Assembly (NCBI GenBank): GCA_035546535.1
Contig: DASZWQ010000208.1
Coordinates: forward strand, 1 to 52,199
Source: Pirellulales bacterium
Lineage (GTDB): Bacteria; Planctomycetota; Planctomycetia; Pirellulales; JACPPG01
DNA length: 52,199 nt
Direction: 5' to 3'
Position 1 is the first letter of the stretch; every line of letters begins with the position of its first letter. The notes beneath the pieces were generated by a model. It was not told where the DNA came from. It ran no database searches and saw nothing but the letters and a program-made list of their open reading frames with translations. Position numbers and translations under genes: made by a program. This document shows, piece by piece, positions 35,628 through 44,945 of the stretch.

Positions 35628-37415
35628 ATGAGCGTCGCCAATCGCGAGAAACAGGTGGCCGAGGCGGAAGAGTTGCTCGGAGATGGCGGACCGCGACTCG
35701 GTTTTGCCAAAGGTTTGTTTTTCGGCCAATACCTCGCCGATCGATTGCTACCGTATCCGGACCTGGCCGCCGACCTGGCGACGCGTTCGCTGGCCTCCGA
35801 CTTGCGCAAGTTTTGCAAAGAGCAGATCGATGCCGCTCAAATCGACCGCGATGCCGAAATCCCCGAGCACGTCGTGCGCGGCCTTGGTCAACTCGGCGTG
35901 CTAGGCGCGTGCTTGCCCAAGAGTTGTGGCGGCCTGGACTTCAGCCAGACCGCTTATTGCCAATTGATGGAAGTTCTCGGTGGACATTGCGGCGGCACGG
36001 CGCTGTTCGTCAATGCTCATCACTCGATCGGACCGCGTGCCTTGGTTCTCTTCGGCACTCCCGAGCAACAGCAGAAATACTTGCCCAAGTCGGCCAGCGG
36101 CGAATGGCTCAGCGCCTTTGCGCTCACCGAGCCCGACGCCGGCAGCGACGCCGCCAACGTGCAGACGCGGGCCACGCCCACGCCTGACGGCAAGGGCTAC
36201 GTGCTCAACGGCAACAAGCGCTGGATCACCAACGGCGGCATTGCCAACGTGCTGACCGTCATGGCCCGCACGCCAGTCCCCCACAGCGACGACACGAAGA
36301 TCACGGCCTTTATCGTCACGCCCGACATGCCGGGCTTCGAGGTCGTGGAAAAGCGGATGGCCAAGTGCGGCGTGCGCGGGTCGGCCACGGCGCGCCTCGC
36401 CTTCCACGATATGTTCGTGCCCAAAGAGAACATCCTCGGTCAGACGGGCAAGGGACTGAAGATCGCGCTCACGGTACTCGACTTCGGCCGTACCACCTTC
36501 GGCGCCAGTTGCACGGGAGCCGCGAAATTCTGTGTCGAGCGCGCTACGCAGCACGCCAACCAACGCGTGCAATTCGGCGAAACGCTCGGCTCGTTCGAGC
36601 TGGTAAAGGACAAGATCGCCTACATGGCCGCTGGCGCCTTCGCCATGGAGTCGTGTACCTACCAGACCGCGGCGCTGATCGACGCCGGCGAAGACGACTA
36701 CATGCTCGAGACCGCCATGCTCAAGGTCTTCGCCACCGACGTCCTGTGGCGGATCATCAACGACACGATCCAGATCTTCGGCGGCAAGGCGTATTTTGCC
36801 GACGAGCCTTACGAGCGCATGATGCGCGACGGGCGCATCAATATGATCGGCGAAGGCGCCAACGATGTGCTCCGCGTCTTCTCGGCGCTTGTCGGCATGC
36901 GCGACGTCGGCCTGGAGCTGAAAGGCGTGCTCAACGCCTTGATGAACCCCTTCGGCAATATCACCAAGATCGGCGGCTTTGCCAGCCGGCGCATCGGCTC
37001 GATGCTCAGTTCGCCCGAGGTCGCCGTCCGCAGCACCGAGTTGCAAGACGATGCCGCGCGGGTCGGCCGGCTCGTCGGCGCGCTGGGCACGAACGTCGAA
37101 CGGTTGCTCCGAAAGTACCAGGAAGGTGTCATGGACCGGCAATATCAGCTCGGCCGCGTTGCCGACGTCGCCACCGAATTGTACGTCTCGGGCTGTGTGC
37201 TCAACCGGCTCGACGCACTCCTCCGCGATCATCATGTCGACGAGGGCGCGCGACAGCGGGGTCTGAAGCTCGGTCGCTATTACCTGCAAACCGCCGCGCG
37301 GCGCATGCACCGCAACCTGGCGGACCTGTGGGATAACGACGACGAGGCCACCACCCGCATCGCGAACATGATGCTCGGCAATTCAGCGCCCGCGGCAGCC
37401 GGCGGTGGCCACTAA
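35628..37415 (+). CDS. Acyl-CoA dehydrogenase, VLCAD-like
   Basis: A 595-aa FAD-dependent dehydrogenase of beta-oxidation. The core (about 60-430) contains FALTEPDAGSDAANVQT, KRWITNGG and RVQFGETLGSFELVKDKIA. The catalytic base should be the Glu in GEGANDVLRVF. A C-terminal extension of about 170 residues, helical and ending in AAAGGGH, is like that of very-long-chain acyl-CoA dehydrogenases and ACAD9. No electron-transfer flavoprotein genes are near. Predicted to oxidise long-chain acyl-CoA to the trans-2-enoyl form. ATG 35628 has a strong ribosome-binding site. Confidence 0.92.
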   Translation: MSVANREKQVAEAEELLGDGGPRLGFAKGLFFGQYLADRLLPYPDLAADLATRSLASDLRKFCKEQIDAAQIDRDAEIPEHVVRGLGQLGVLGACLPKSCGGLDFSQTAYCQLMEVLGGHCGGTALFVNAHHSIGPRALVLFGTPEQQQKYLPKSASGEWLSAFALTEPDAGSDAANVQTRATPTPDGKGYVLNGNKRWITNGGIANVLTVMARTPVPHSDDTKITAFIVTPDMPGFEVVEKRMAKCGVRGSATARLAFHDMFVPKENILGQTGKGLKIALTVLDFGRTTFGASCTGAAKFCVERATQHANQRVQFGETLGSFELVKDKIAYMAAGAFAMESCTYQTAALIDAGEDDYMLETAMLKVFATDVLWRIINDTIQIFGGKAYFADEPYERMMRDGRINMIGEGANDVLRVFSALVGMRDVGLELKGVLNALMNPFGNITKIGGFASRRIGSMLSSPEVAVRSTELQDDAARVGRLVGALGTNVERLLRKYQEGVMDRQYQLGRVADVATELYVSGCVLNRLDALLRDHHVDEGARQRGLKLGRYYLQTAARRMHRNLADLWDNDDEATTRIANMMLGNSAPAAAGGGH

Positions 37416-37509
37416 GACCAAAGCGGGTTCTCCACCCGACTGGGTGCCACTGGTGCGTCCCCCAGTGGGCCGGTCGCGCGATTTTGAAACGGCGTCCAAC
37501 AGCAACGTG

Positions 37510-38511
37510 CTAACGCGTCCAGTTCAGCCATCCGCCCCTACCGCGCGACGTCTGCGGCGTTTCGGTGGGCTCTGGGTACGCCGGCGGGGGTGGCGGCGCC
37601 GGCTGCGCCGGCGCGAGATGTAAGTTCGGATCCGCCAGGTTCACCGGCGGCGTGCTGGCGCCGAGATTCGGCATGGCCCACATCTGCTGCGGGTCGCCCG
37701 ATAGTTGGTTCACCTGGACGTTGTTCAGGTCGATCGTCATTTCAAATTTCGTCGGCGGCCAGACGATTCTCACGGTCTTCGGCAGCACCACGTTGGCCAG
37801 CGGGTCGCGCCGATGCCCGCTCATCAAGGCCGAGGCCAATAGCTGGCCCGACGGATCGTACAGATGCTGTTCCAGGACCCAGCCGCGCGAGTCATCGATG
37901 ATCATCACCCGCCGGAGGTCGCCTTCGGCGTGCGGCAGCCGCGTCTCGATGCGCAGCCGCCCGCCGCCCACGGGCACGGGGCCCGTATGGTCGCCCGCCG
38001 GATCGAGCGTGGCGACGCCGAGCGCGTCGATCAGCCATTCGGGCTCGACCGGCAGGATCTGCCGCGCGGCACTATTCGAGAACTGTTCGTGCCGGCAGAA
38101 ATAGATAGCGGGCTCCGGCGCGCGGCGCACCCAGAACCAGAACAGCTCATCGTTGCTGCCTAAATCGACCTCGGGGCCCGTCAACAGCGTGTCGGCCCGC
38201 AGGCGAAAGCGATGCGGTCGCTCGAGCGCGATGTTCGCTCGAGCTTTCGGCGCGCCTGGCGAATGAATCTCGGCGTCGGTCGTATAGAGCGAATGGATCC
38301 TGCCGCTATTGTTATTGACCACCGCCGTTACATCGGCCAACGTCGGCGTCGCCGACAACACGCGCGGCATCACCGGTGAATACGACGTAATGAAGCCCGG
38401 GCAACTCGCGCCGCTACTGGCGACTAACAGCAGCACCACGGCCAGCCATAGCGCATAGCGCCCCGTGGGACCACGAAGCCGGCCAGCAGTTTGATTCGCG
38501 ATGGGCTTCAT
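37510..38511 (-). CDS. Putative LolA-like lipoprotein
   Basis: A 333-aa exported protein. A hydrophobic segment (about 19-34, YALWLAVVLLLVASSGASC) ends in a Cys that may be a lipidated residue, although the lipobox is not ideal. The middle (about 75-280) has the pattern of outer-membrane lipoprotein-sorting folds: RPHRFRLRAD, DELFWFWV, VMIIDDSRGWVLEQHLYD and ending FEMTIDLNNVQVN. A Pro-rich tail (about 300-320) follows. Likely role: lipoprotein carrier or envelope protein; not proven. Its ATG overlaps the stop of the upstream gene by ATGA, so the two are coupled. Confidence 0.65.
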   Translation of the reverse strand: MKPIANQTAGRLRGPTGRYALWLAVVLLLVASSGASCPGFITSYSPVMPRVLSATPTLADVTAVVNNNSGRIHSLYTTDAEIHSPGAPKARANIALERPHRFRLRADTLLTGPEVDLGSNDELFWFWVRRAPEPAIYFCRHEQFSNSAARQILPVEPEWLIDALGVATLDPAGDHTGPVPVGGGRLRIETRLPHAEGDLRRVMIIDDSRGWVLEQHLYDPSGQLLASALMSGHRRDPLANVVLPKTVRIVWPPTKFEMTIDLNNVQVNQLSGDPQQMWAMPNLGASTPPVNLADPNLHLAPAQPAPPPPPAYPEPTETPQTSRGRGGWLNWTR

Positions 38512-38993
38512 TCCGATCCGGCGTATAACAAACGTGACAGTTCGTCCTGAATTTCTTGGGCCCGCGCCGCCTCGGGCATCACGGCGGCAACGCGGTAGGT
38601 CGCATCCTCACGCGGCGAAAAAAGTACGAGCGTCTCTCGACCGCGTTCATCTGTTTCTTGTTTTTCCAGCCGGAGCACGCGCCGCCGCACGAGCAGTAGC
38701 GCCATCACGAGCCGCATGTCGGCCTTCTCTTCGATCCCCTCGAGCCCCGTGAACAATTCCAAAAGCACGTCGTTGGGGGCCAGTCGCGGTCGTTTGGCGT
38801 CCGGCGTCGGCACGCGCGATTTCCACCATCCCAAAGAGCGCTCAGGCGGCCCCGTCCAAGCATCGATGGCAAAGTCGAGCCGGCGCACTTCGGCCCCTTC
38901 GGCCACCAAGGCCGTAAAAAACTCCTCGCCCGGCGCCAGCTCGCGGCCGCTCGCGGCGCAGTGGCGCGTAAACCGTTGTACGTCGTAATCCAT
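38508..38993 (-). CDS. Hypothetical protein coupled to the LolA-like gene
   Basis: A 161-aa protein of unknown function. It begins MDYDVQRFTRHCAASGRELA; a Cys, the phrase APGEEFFTAL and the later WKSRVP are visible, then a helical half (LFTGLEGIEEKADMRLVMAL) and a Arg-rich strand region. No signal peptide. The start ATG 38993 has GAGGGG three bases before it. The frame is open further upstream only in Arg/Pro-rich non-coding composition. It overlaps the next gene by four bases, so both products probably work together. Confidence 0.65.
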   Translation of the reverse strand: MDYDVQRFTRHCAASGRELAPGEEFFTALVAEGAEVRRLDFAIDAWTGPPERSLGWWKSRVPTPDAKRPRLAPNDVLLELFTGLEGIEEKADMRLVMALLLVRRRVLRLEKQETDERGRETLVLFSPREDATYRVAAVMPEAARAQEIQDELSRLLYAGSE

Positions 38994-39259
38994 ACCCCTC
39001 GTTGTAGCCGGCGCCGCACTCACTGCACGACGTCTCATCCCGCGCAAGCGCGCACGGGCACCGCCTGGACGAAAAATTGAACGGCGAAGAGTACTCGAAA
39101 CGCCCGAGGGGCTCAAGATTGCCAGCAGGCCGCGATTCCCCAAGTTGGCAGCACGCTAGCATCAACCGGACCTGCGGCGCTTTGCCAGGAAGAGACAGCC
39201 GCCATCCGTCGAAAACCCGGGCGATTGCCATACCTTCCCGCAATTGATACACCTTGGCG

Positions 39260-40102
39260 ATGCCCCCTCTCGCGAGACAGGCCTTTCTCATAACGGGTTG
39301 TGCCAGCGGCATCGGCCGGCATTTGGCCGAGCGTGCGGTGACGGCTGGACATCAGTTGCTAGCGACCGACCTCGATGCCGCGGCACTTGCACGCGAGGCC
39401 CAGCGACTCGGCTGGCGGGCACCGCAGGTCGACCACTGCCCCCTGGACGTGCGGGATGCAAACGCCTGGCCGGCGGTCATCGACCGCGCCGTGCAAACGT
39501 TCGGGCGGCTCGACGTCGTGATGAACGTGGCGGGTGTGATCCAGCCCGGCTACGTTCACGAGATTTCGCCGGAGACAGTGCTCCTGCACATCGATGTGAA
39601 CGCGCGTGGCGTGATGCTCGGCACGCAAGCGGCTGCCCGACAAATGGTTCGCCAAGGGCATGGCCACATCATCAATATCTCCTCGATGGCCGGCATCGCG
39701 CCGATCCCGGGCATCGCCTCTTACTCGGCATCGAAATTTGCGGTGCGCGGATTTTCGTTGGCCGTGGCTCACGAACTGCGATCTCACGGCGTGAGCGTGA
39801 CGTGCGTCTGCCCCGATGCGGTGGAAACGCCAATGCTCGATCTGCAAATGACACACGAGGCCGCTGCGCTGACCTTCAGCGCTAAACGATTTCTGAGGGT
39901 CGAGGACGTGGGCCGCGCGATCTTCGAACGCGCACTACCGCGGCGGCCACTCGAAATTACGCTGCCCCGCTCGCGCGGCTGGCTGGCCAAGCTCACGTCG
40001 CTGTGGCCGGCTTCGGCACGCTGGCTGCTACCGTCGCTGACGCGCGACAGTCTCAAGCGACAGGCGCGATATCGCGCTCAGAAAGAATCGCAGCGCGAAT
40101 AG
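39260..40102 (+). CDS. Short-chain dehydrogenase/reductase (SDR)
   Basis: A 280-aa classical SDR. The cofactor motif is TGCASGIGRHLAERA; NVAG is at about 92-95; the catalytic Ser is in INISSMAG and the Tyr-x3-Lys is YSASK. Substrate specificity cannot be read from the sequence; a C-terminal basic extension (SLKRQARYRAQK) is unusual. ATG 39260 is chosen; an in-frame TTG lies six bases upstream. Its neighbours are unrelated and no operon is obvious. Confidence 0.87.
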   Translation: MPPLARQAFLITGCASGIGRHLAERAVTAGHQLLATDLDAAALAREAQRLGWRAPQVDHCPLDVRDANAWPAVIDRAVQTFGRLDVVMNVAGVIQPGYVHEISPETVLLHIDVNARGVMLGTQAAARQMVRQGHGHIINISSMAGIAPIPGIASYSASKFAVRGFSLAVAHELRSHGVSVTCVCPDAVETPMLDLQMTHEAAALTFSAKRFLRVEDVGRAIFERALPRRPLEITLPRSRGWLAKLTSLWPASARWLLPSLTRDSLKRQARYRAQKESQRE

Positions 40103-40136
40103 GGCCTGCAATGGACACTATTCCTGGCAGTCGCTT

Positions 40137-42017
40137 CTATCCGCGTCGCTGCTTGCCGCGCAGCCACAATTCGACGAGTGTCCGAGCATTATTGCGGTAA
40201 ACGTCCGTGACCGCCTGTTCGAAATTGCGCCCGTCGACCAGATGGGCCACGAGAGATTGAAAGGCCGGCAGCTTCTGTAGCAGAGTACGGGCAAAACCGT
40301 AGCTACGCGCGGCAAGCTCAGCGTCGAACACCGTGGCCGCGACGAAACTATCGGGGCTGTCGGTGGCCGGCAGGTTTTGCAGTTCCGCGTCCCAGCGTTT
40401 CACGAGCGGGCTTCTTGGTTCCACACGGGCGGCGATGGCGCGGGCCGCACCAGCCGCGAACCACGGCGGCATATCGGCAAAGTTGAGCAGGAAACCGCCG
40501 GCAATTTGCTCGGCCACGAGTGCCGGAAGAATGTCGTCATTGTCGACACTGGCCGTTAGACAAGCGTACAGATCGGATCCTTTCACGCTGGCATGGCCGG
40601 CTGCGTTGCGCGGAGCCTCGCGCCCTTCGACCATGCGTATGAATTCGCTGTAATCGAATTGCCGCTTCAAGACGAAAACGACCAGGCTCCCCTTCACCAG
40701 TGGCACTGCCGGGTCGAGCTTCAACAGTTTGACGATCTTGGCACGCTCGGCCTCGGCCAACTGCGAGATTTCGGCCAGCCGGGCCGGCGAGACGTTGCCC
40801 ATGAGAATGAAGTTGGCGGTCTGCACCATCTCGGACGCCTCGTCCGGAGCGGCCAGGGCCCACAGCTTTTGTGCCTGTACGACACGCTTTGCGGTTAGTT
40901 CGTCATGCGTCATCCGGCCGGCCAGCGATTCCTCGACCGCGACGCGCAACGACGCCGTGGCGTCCGAGCCGTCGAACTTCGCTCCCTCCTTGAGCCACGT
41001 CTCGAACCGCGCGATCACCTCGTCCGGCAGGGGCGGCTTTTCGAGCGGCATCCGGTCGCCGTCGATGCCGCGTAACCGATTCAAGAGCAGGCTTTCCGTA
41101 GGTTTGTCGGCCTCGATCGCCTTGCCCGACGCTCCGCCCGCAAGCAACCCGGCAAACGTTTCCAGGCGCAGTTGCCCTGCCGGGTTGTCGCCGCCATGGC
41201 AGCGTGCGCACTGTTCGAGGAGCACTGGCGCCAGGTCGCGCGAGAATTGCACGGTTTCTTTCCCGGTGGCTTTGACGAGTCCTTCCATTTCGCCAGCGGA
41301 TTTCTGTCCTAAGGGGGCCGTGCGATCATCACCATCAAAAAATGCACCGGCATCGATCCAGCGCGATAGAGTAGCCAATTCTTCAGGCGTGAGTTTGTTA
41401 TCTCCCTTGGGCATCTGGCCCGTGGCGACAAGATCGATCATGCGGCTCTCGGCGGCGCTACCGGGGCGGATCACAGGACCGTTGCGGGTTCCCTTTTCGA
41501 GCGCAGCAAAGGTAGCCATGCTCAGCCCTCCGCGCGCGCCGCGCACGTGGCAGTTGCCGCACTTGGCCATCAGAATCGGGGCCACGTCCGAGGTGAAGCT
41601 GGGACCTGTGGGCGCTGCCCGGCGCGCCTTCGCCGGTTTCTTGGTTTTGGCCGTCGGCGTGACCGCAGGCTTTGCGCTGCTCTTCTTCGCCGATGCAGCC
41701 TTCGATTCCACCGGCGCCGCCAGCCGCGCGATCGCTCGTTCGGCGGCCGCGAGACGATCGCCGAGGGCGTCGAGCTTCGCACGCATCGCGGGCGAGACGT
41801 CCCCGGCGGTTGCCGCCTGGAATGTCGTCTTCGCTTCGCCCAGGGCCGCCGCGGCCTCGGCGGCATTCTTGTCGCGAAAGGCCTTGCCGGCCTTGGTCAA
41901 CGAATCATTGATCGACGCGATGGCGTCATCAGTCGCATCGGCCGCCGTGGCTCGCTGAGCGACCAAGCCGGACAGTGCAAGCAGGCAAATCGCGAGAGTG
42001 GTAGATGCCGTGCGCAT
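40137..42017 (-). CDS. Di-heme c-type cytochrome-like protein with C-terminal peptidase-like domain
   Basis: A 626-aa exported protein. A signal peptide covers residues 1-25. A helical region and a Lys/Ala-rich linker (about 105-138) lead to two planctomycete-type cytochrome c modules: CGNCH at 153-157 with its distal Met in GQMPKGDN, and CARCH at 270-274 with GDRMPLEKPP. The C-terminal 230 residues resemble the gluzincin-like DUF1570 fold, but where HExxH is expected the sequence reads VAEQIAGGF, so the domain seems inactive. Probable location: periplasmic or surface-attached. Start ATG 42017 is preferred over an in-frame TTG two codons earlier. Confidence 0.8.
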   Translation of the reverse strand: MRTASTTLAICLLALSGLVAQRATAADATDDAIASINDSLTKAGKAFRDKNAAEAAAALGEAKTTFQAATAGDVSPAMRAKLDALGDRLAAAERAIARLAAPVESKAASAKKSSAKPAVTPTAKTKKPAKARRAAPTGPSFTSDVAPILMAKCGNCHVRGARGGLSMATFAALEKGTRNGPVIRPGSAAESRMIDLVATGQMPKGDNKLTPEELATLSRWIDAGAFFDGDDRTAPLGQKSAGEMEGLVKATGKETVQFSRDLAPVLLEQCARCHGGDNPAGQLRLETFAGLLAGGASGKAIEADKPTESLLLNRLRGIDGDRMPLEKPPLPDEVIARFETWLKEGAKFDGSDATASLRVAVEESLAGRMTHDELTAKRVVQAQKLWALAAPDEASEMVQTANFILMGNVSPARLAEISQLAEAERAKIVKLLKLDPAVPLVKGSLVVFVLKRQFDYSEFIRMVEGREAPRNAAGHASVKGSDLYACLTASVDNDDILPALVAEQIAGGFLLNFADMPPWFAAGAARAIAARVEPRSPLVKRWDAELQNLPATDSPDSFVAATVFDAELAARSYGFARTLLQKLPAFQSLVAHLVDGRNFEQAVTDVYRNNARTLVELWLRGKQRRG

Positions 42018-42193
42018 GGGCAAGGCTCGGCCCTCGTTACTCGTGTTCCGTTCTGTCGCCGTGGCAACCGGCAGCGCCGGGCCGGCCGACAGCCCCGCCG
42101 ACCATTATAAAAGCGGCTCGCCGCGGCCGTCCAACGAATTGCGACCCTTCGCGTCACGGAAACGGGCGTCACCGGCCAGGTCGCGGCGGTCGA

Positions 42194-42904
42194 TCAATGC
42201 TGGCCGTGGTGGCGGCGGCGGACCGTTCTCTTCAACAGGCGGCTGCGCTCACCGTTGGTCGGCTGATAGCCATGGCGCACGGCAAACCACTCGGCGAAGC
42301 GTTCGCGATCGATCGCGCGGGAATTGCGATCGTCCACCAGGTGCCCGAGCTCGTGAATCAGGATGTTATTGAGATAGAAGTCCTTGATCGCCTGCTCGGT
42401 CCAGACCAGCTTCCAGCCCCCCTCGGGGTTGCGTATCCAGCGGCCACCGTACATGTTGGCCTCGTTCCGCTGATTCGGCTTCGGCGGCTGATCGTAATAC
42501 TCGACCAGCCCCTTTTCGATCGGGTAGAGGTACAACGTCGTTCCCCACTGCATGCCGTAGCAGGGGAAGCTCTGTTTCTTTCGGGTGATGCGGCTGAATT
42601 GGACGACTTCGAGCGGGTTCAGGAAGGCCGAAGGCAGCTTGGCCAGCCGATCACGCACTTCCTGAGGGGTCACCACGTGTCGATAGCCCGGCCCCGGCTC
42701 CTGGATGACAAAGCGATAGCCCGACCCGTCTTCGCGCGGCTCGTACCAGTTCTCCGGAGGCGCAAACGGGAGCTTCTCGTTGCGCTGCCCAAGGCGGGCG
42801 CGCTTGCTGAGCGGTACCCCTTGGCGAGCGGGGCGCGCCAGGGGGGCCGTACTCCGTTCGTGGGGGACCGGACCCCGTTTGTACGATTGTCGTTGGGAAC
42901 GCAT
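42194..42904 (-). CDS. Putative zinc metallopeptidase-like protein
   Basis: A 236-aa protein with the zincin motif HELGH at 184-188 in LIHELGHLVDD, and a Glu about 17 residues on (ERFAEWFA, about 205) that fits the gluzincin third ligand. Upstream are RKKQSFPCYGMQWGTTLYLY and a loop with NEANMYGGRW. There is no signal peptide; the N-terminus is basic and may be disordered. It lies 176 bp upstream of the cytochrome gene on the same strand, and that gene carries a seemingly inactive peptidase domain. Catalytic activity and substrate unknown. Confidence 0.68.
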   Translation of the reverse strand: MRSQRQSYKRGPVPHERSTAPLARPARQGVPLSKRARLGQRNEKLPFAPPENWYEPREDGSGYRFVIQEPGPGYRHVVTPQEVRDRLAKLPSAFLNPLEVVQFSRITRKKQSFPCYGMQWGTTLYLYPIEKGLVEYYDQPPKPNQRNEANMYGGRWIRNPEGGWKLVWTEQAIKDFYLNNILIHELGHLVDDRNSRAIDRERFAEWFAVRHGYQPTNGERSRLLKRTVRRRHHGQH

Positions 42905-43419
42905 CGCGGACCACACCGAGATAAGCAACGAGGGATGAGTGACAACAAGCGGTTCGCCACCAATCCCTGGCTGGCCTGCGAGGTGATCCGCAAGCCGGTC
43001 GGTCCGTCATCAAAACTGGACGCTAAAGCCCCTGCCTGACGTCCCCAGTGGGGATGCCTGGCAAGGGCCTACAATCTCATCCTAGCGGGCCGGCGGATCA
43101 GAAAGCAAGCGACGCGCGCAAGTGGCTTATACACAGAGACTTGCGGCCATTTTTTTGACACCCTTGACATTCCAAAATGAGCCCCGTAGCGCCCCTTTTT
43201 TACTGTCGATCGGGACCTCGAAAGGAGCGTCGCTGATGGGGTTCGCAGCCGCAAGATTTTCGTGCCTGCGCGAGGCGTCATTCGGCGCGAAAAGCCGGCT
43301 GCTGCGCAGTGCCGCGGGACGGGCACCATTTCTGATCGCGCGGATGATTGACTCGGTGGCTTGTTAGAATGCTTGGGCGTTGGTTGCGCGAGTGCAAAGC
43401 CAACTGCTCTTCCACCTCT
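42905..43419. other. Gene-poor interval with tandem TTGACA and a possible short ORF
   Basis: These 515 bp lie between the metallopeptidase gene (minus) and the glutaredoxin-like gene (plus). TTGACA occurs twice, at 43155-43160 and 43164-43169, but no good -10 follows at 17 bp. A 43-codon frame (43236-43367) starts with ATG and has AAAGGAG eight bases upstream; its product (MGFAAARFSCLREASFGAKS...) matches nothing I know. Whether it is translated cannot be told from sequence. Confidence 0.3.
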
Positions 43420-43704
43420 ATGGCCGAGAGCGAAACAGCAGCCGCGTCCGGCCCGCTGAGAGCAGACCCCTTGAACGTCACCCTCTACACCCGTTCTGGC
43501 TGCCACCTGTGCGACGACGCCCTGGCGCTATTGCGACGGCACGGACTTTCGCCACGCGAGGTCGATATCGACCAAGATCCCCTACTCCGAGAGCGCTACG
43601 ACACGTGCGTGCCGGTGGTCGAAATCGATGGTCGGGAGCGATTTCGAGGGCGCGTCGACGAGCTTTTGCTAAGGCGGCTCATCAAGGCCGGTCCTGGCCG
43701 ATAA
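43420..43704 (+). CDS. Glutaredoxin-like thioredoxin-fold protein
   Basis: A 94-aa protein with a thioredoxin-like fold (NVTLYTRSGCHLCDDALALL, then REVDIDQDP, CVPVVEIDG). The active site reads CHLC, typical of the DUF836/glutaredoxin-like group. Reduces or relays thiols in the cytoplasm. The frame opens at 43348, but ATG 43420 (MAESETAAAS) is a sensible start; an in-frame ATG at 43369 cannot be excluded. It stands about 107 bp before thiO on the same strand. Confidence 0.82.
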   Translation: MAESETAAASGPLRADPLNVTLYTRSGCHLCDDALALLRRHGLSPREVDIDQDPLLRERYDTCVPVVEIDGRERFRGRVDELLLRRLIKAGPGR

Positions 43705-43810
43705 GCGACACAGCGTCGCGATCGACGCCTCTCGACGCTCCCTGGTCACGGTCTAGAATGGCCGTTTCTGGCCAGCGACTTGCGCCGGCAGCGAGAGGGA
43801 GCAGCGGCAG

Positions 43811-44926
43811 ATGGAAGATTGTCTGATCATTGGTGGCGGGGTCATCGGCCTTTCGCTGGCCTACGAACTGGCCGGCGCGGGCGCTTCGGTGCACGTCATC
43901 GAGCGCGGCTCGATCGGCCGAGAGGCCTCCTGGGCCGGTGCCGGCATCCTGCCGCCGGGCAATATTGCCGACCCAAAAACCGCCGACGAACGGCTGATTC
44001 GACTGTGCCACGACCTGCACCCGCGATGGTCTGAGAAGCTGCGTGACGAGACCGGCATCGATAACGAGTATCGACGGACCGGCGGCCTCTATCTCGCCCG
44101 AACGGCTGGCGAAGCAATCGAGCTTCGCGAGCAGGCCGCCGCCTGGTGCAGGCAAGGCATTTGGGCCGACTTGCCGTCGGCGGCGGAACTGCGCGATATC
44201 GAGCCTGCCTTGGCGGTCGAGGGCCCGAACCTTCCATCAATCGCAGCTTTGTTCGCTCCCGACGAGGCGCAATTGCGCAATCCGCGTCATTTACGTGCAT
44301 TAAAGGCGGCCTGCACGGCCCGCGGCGTTCGACTGAGCGAAGGAATGGCGGCCGAGGAGTTCGAAACGTCTGGGAATCGCATCACGGCCGTGCGGACGAC
44401 GACGAGCCGCTACTCGGCCGACATGGTCTGCATCACCGGCGGGTCGTGGAGTCGCGCATTGCTGGGCCGGCTGGGAATCACCGTCGCGCTGAAGCCCATT
44501 CGTGGCCAGATTGCTCTGCTGGAAGCACCAGCAGGTTTGCTGCGACGCGTGATCAACGAAGGCAAGCGATACCTCGTGCCTCGCGCCGACGGCCGCGTGC
44601 TGGTCGGCTCGACCGAAGAGGATGTCGGCTTCGAGAAGCAAACAACCCCGGAGGCCATCGCCGCGCTCGTTCGGTTTGCCGCGGAGCTTGTGCCGGCGCT
44701 ATCGGCCGCGAAGATGGAGACGTCCTGGGCGGGGCTCCGGCCCACGACGCCGGATGGGCGACCGTATCTCGGCCGCGTGCCGGGATGGGAGAACGCTTTT
44801 GTGGCGGCCGGGCACTTCCGCGCCGGCTTGCAGCTCTCGCCAGGCACGGCCGTCGTCATGCGACAAACCATCCTCGGCCAGCCGGTCGATATCGACCTGG
44901 TGCCGTTCCGCGTCGATCGATCGTAA
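43811..44926 (+). CDS. thiO: Glycine oxidase ThiO
   Basis: A 371-aa flavoprotein of the DAO family. The FAD motif is IIGGGVIGLSLAYELAGAGA with the Glu of HVIERG at the end of the second strand; SWAGAGILPPGN and the C-terminal AAGHFRAGLQLSPGTA match glycine oxidases. ThiO turns glycine into iminoglycine for the thiazole ring of thiamine. The thiazole-synthesis partners thiS and thiG are not in this window, so it might instead be another D-amino-acid oxidase. GAGAGGGAGC at 43793-43802 serves ATG 43811. Confidence 0.85.
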   Translation: MEDCLIIGGGVIGLSLAYELAGAGASVHVIERGSIGREASWAGAGILPPGNIADPKTADERLIRLCHDLHPRWSEKLRDETGIDNEYRRTGGLYLARTAGEAIELREQAAAWCRQGIWADLPSAAELRDIEPALAVEGPNLPSIAALFAPDEAQLRNPRHLRALKAACTARGVRLSEGMAAEEFETSGNRITAVRTTTSRYSADMVCITGGSWSRALLGRLGITVALKPIRGQIALLEAPAGLLRRVINEGKRYLVPRADGRVLVGSTEEDVGFEKQTTPEAIAALVRFAAELVPALSAAKMETSWAGLRPTTPDGRPYLGRVPGWENAFVAAGHFRAGLQLSPGTAVVMRQTILGQPVDIDLVPFRVDRS

Positions 44927-44945
44927 CCGAAACAGCAGAATCTTT

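Noticed and set aside
35901..37310. Long antisense frame across the acyl-CoA dehydrogenase gene
   Set aside because: Shadow of a conserved gene; composition is dominated by complementary codon bias.
38842..39312. Open minus-strand frame upstream of the 161-aa gene
   Set aside because: Overlaps real genes in other frames and has no protein-like features; the 266-bp gap between 38994 and 39259 holds nothing I can support.
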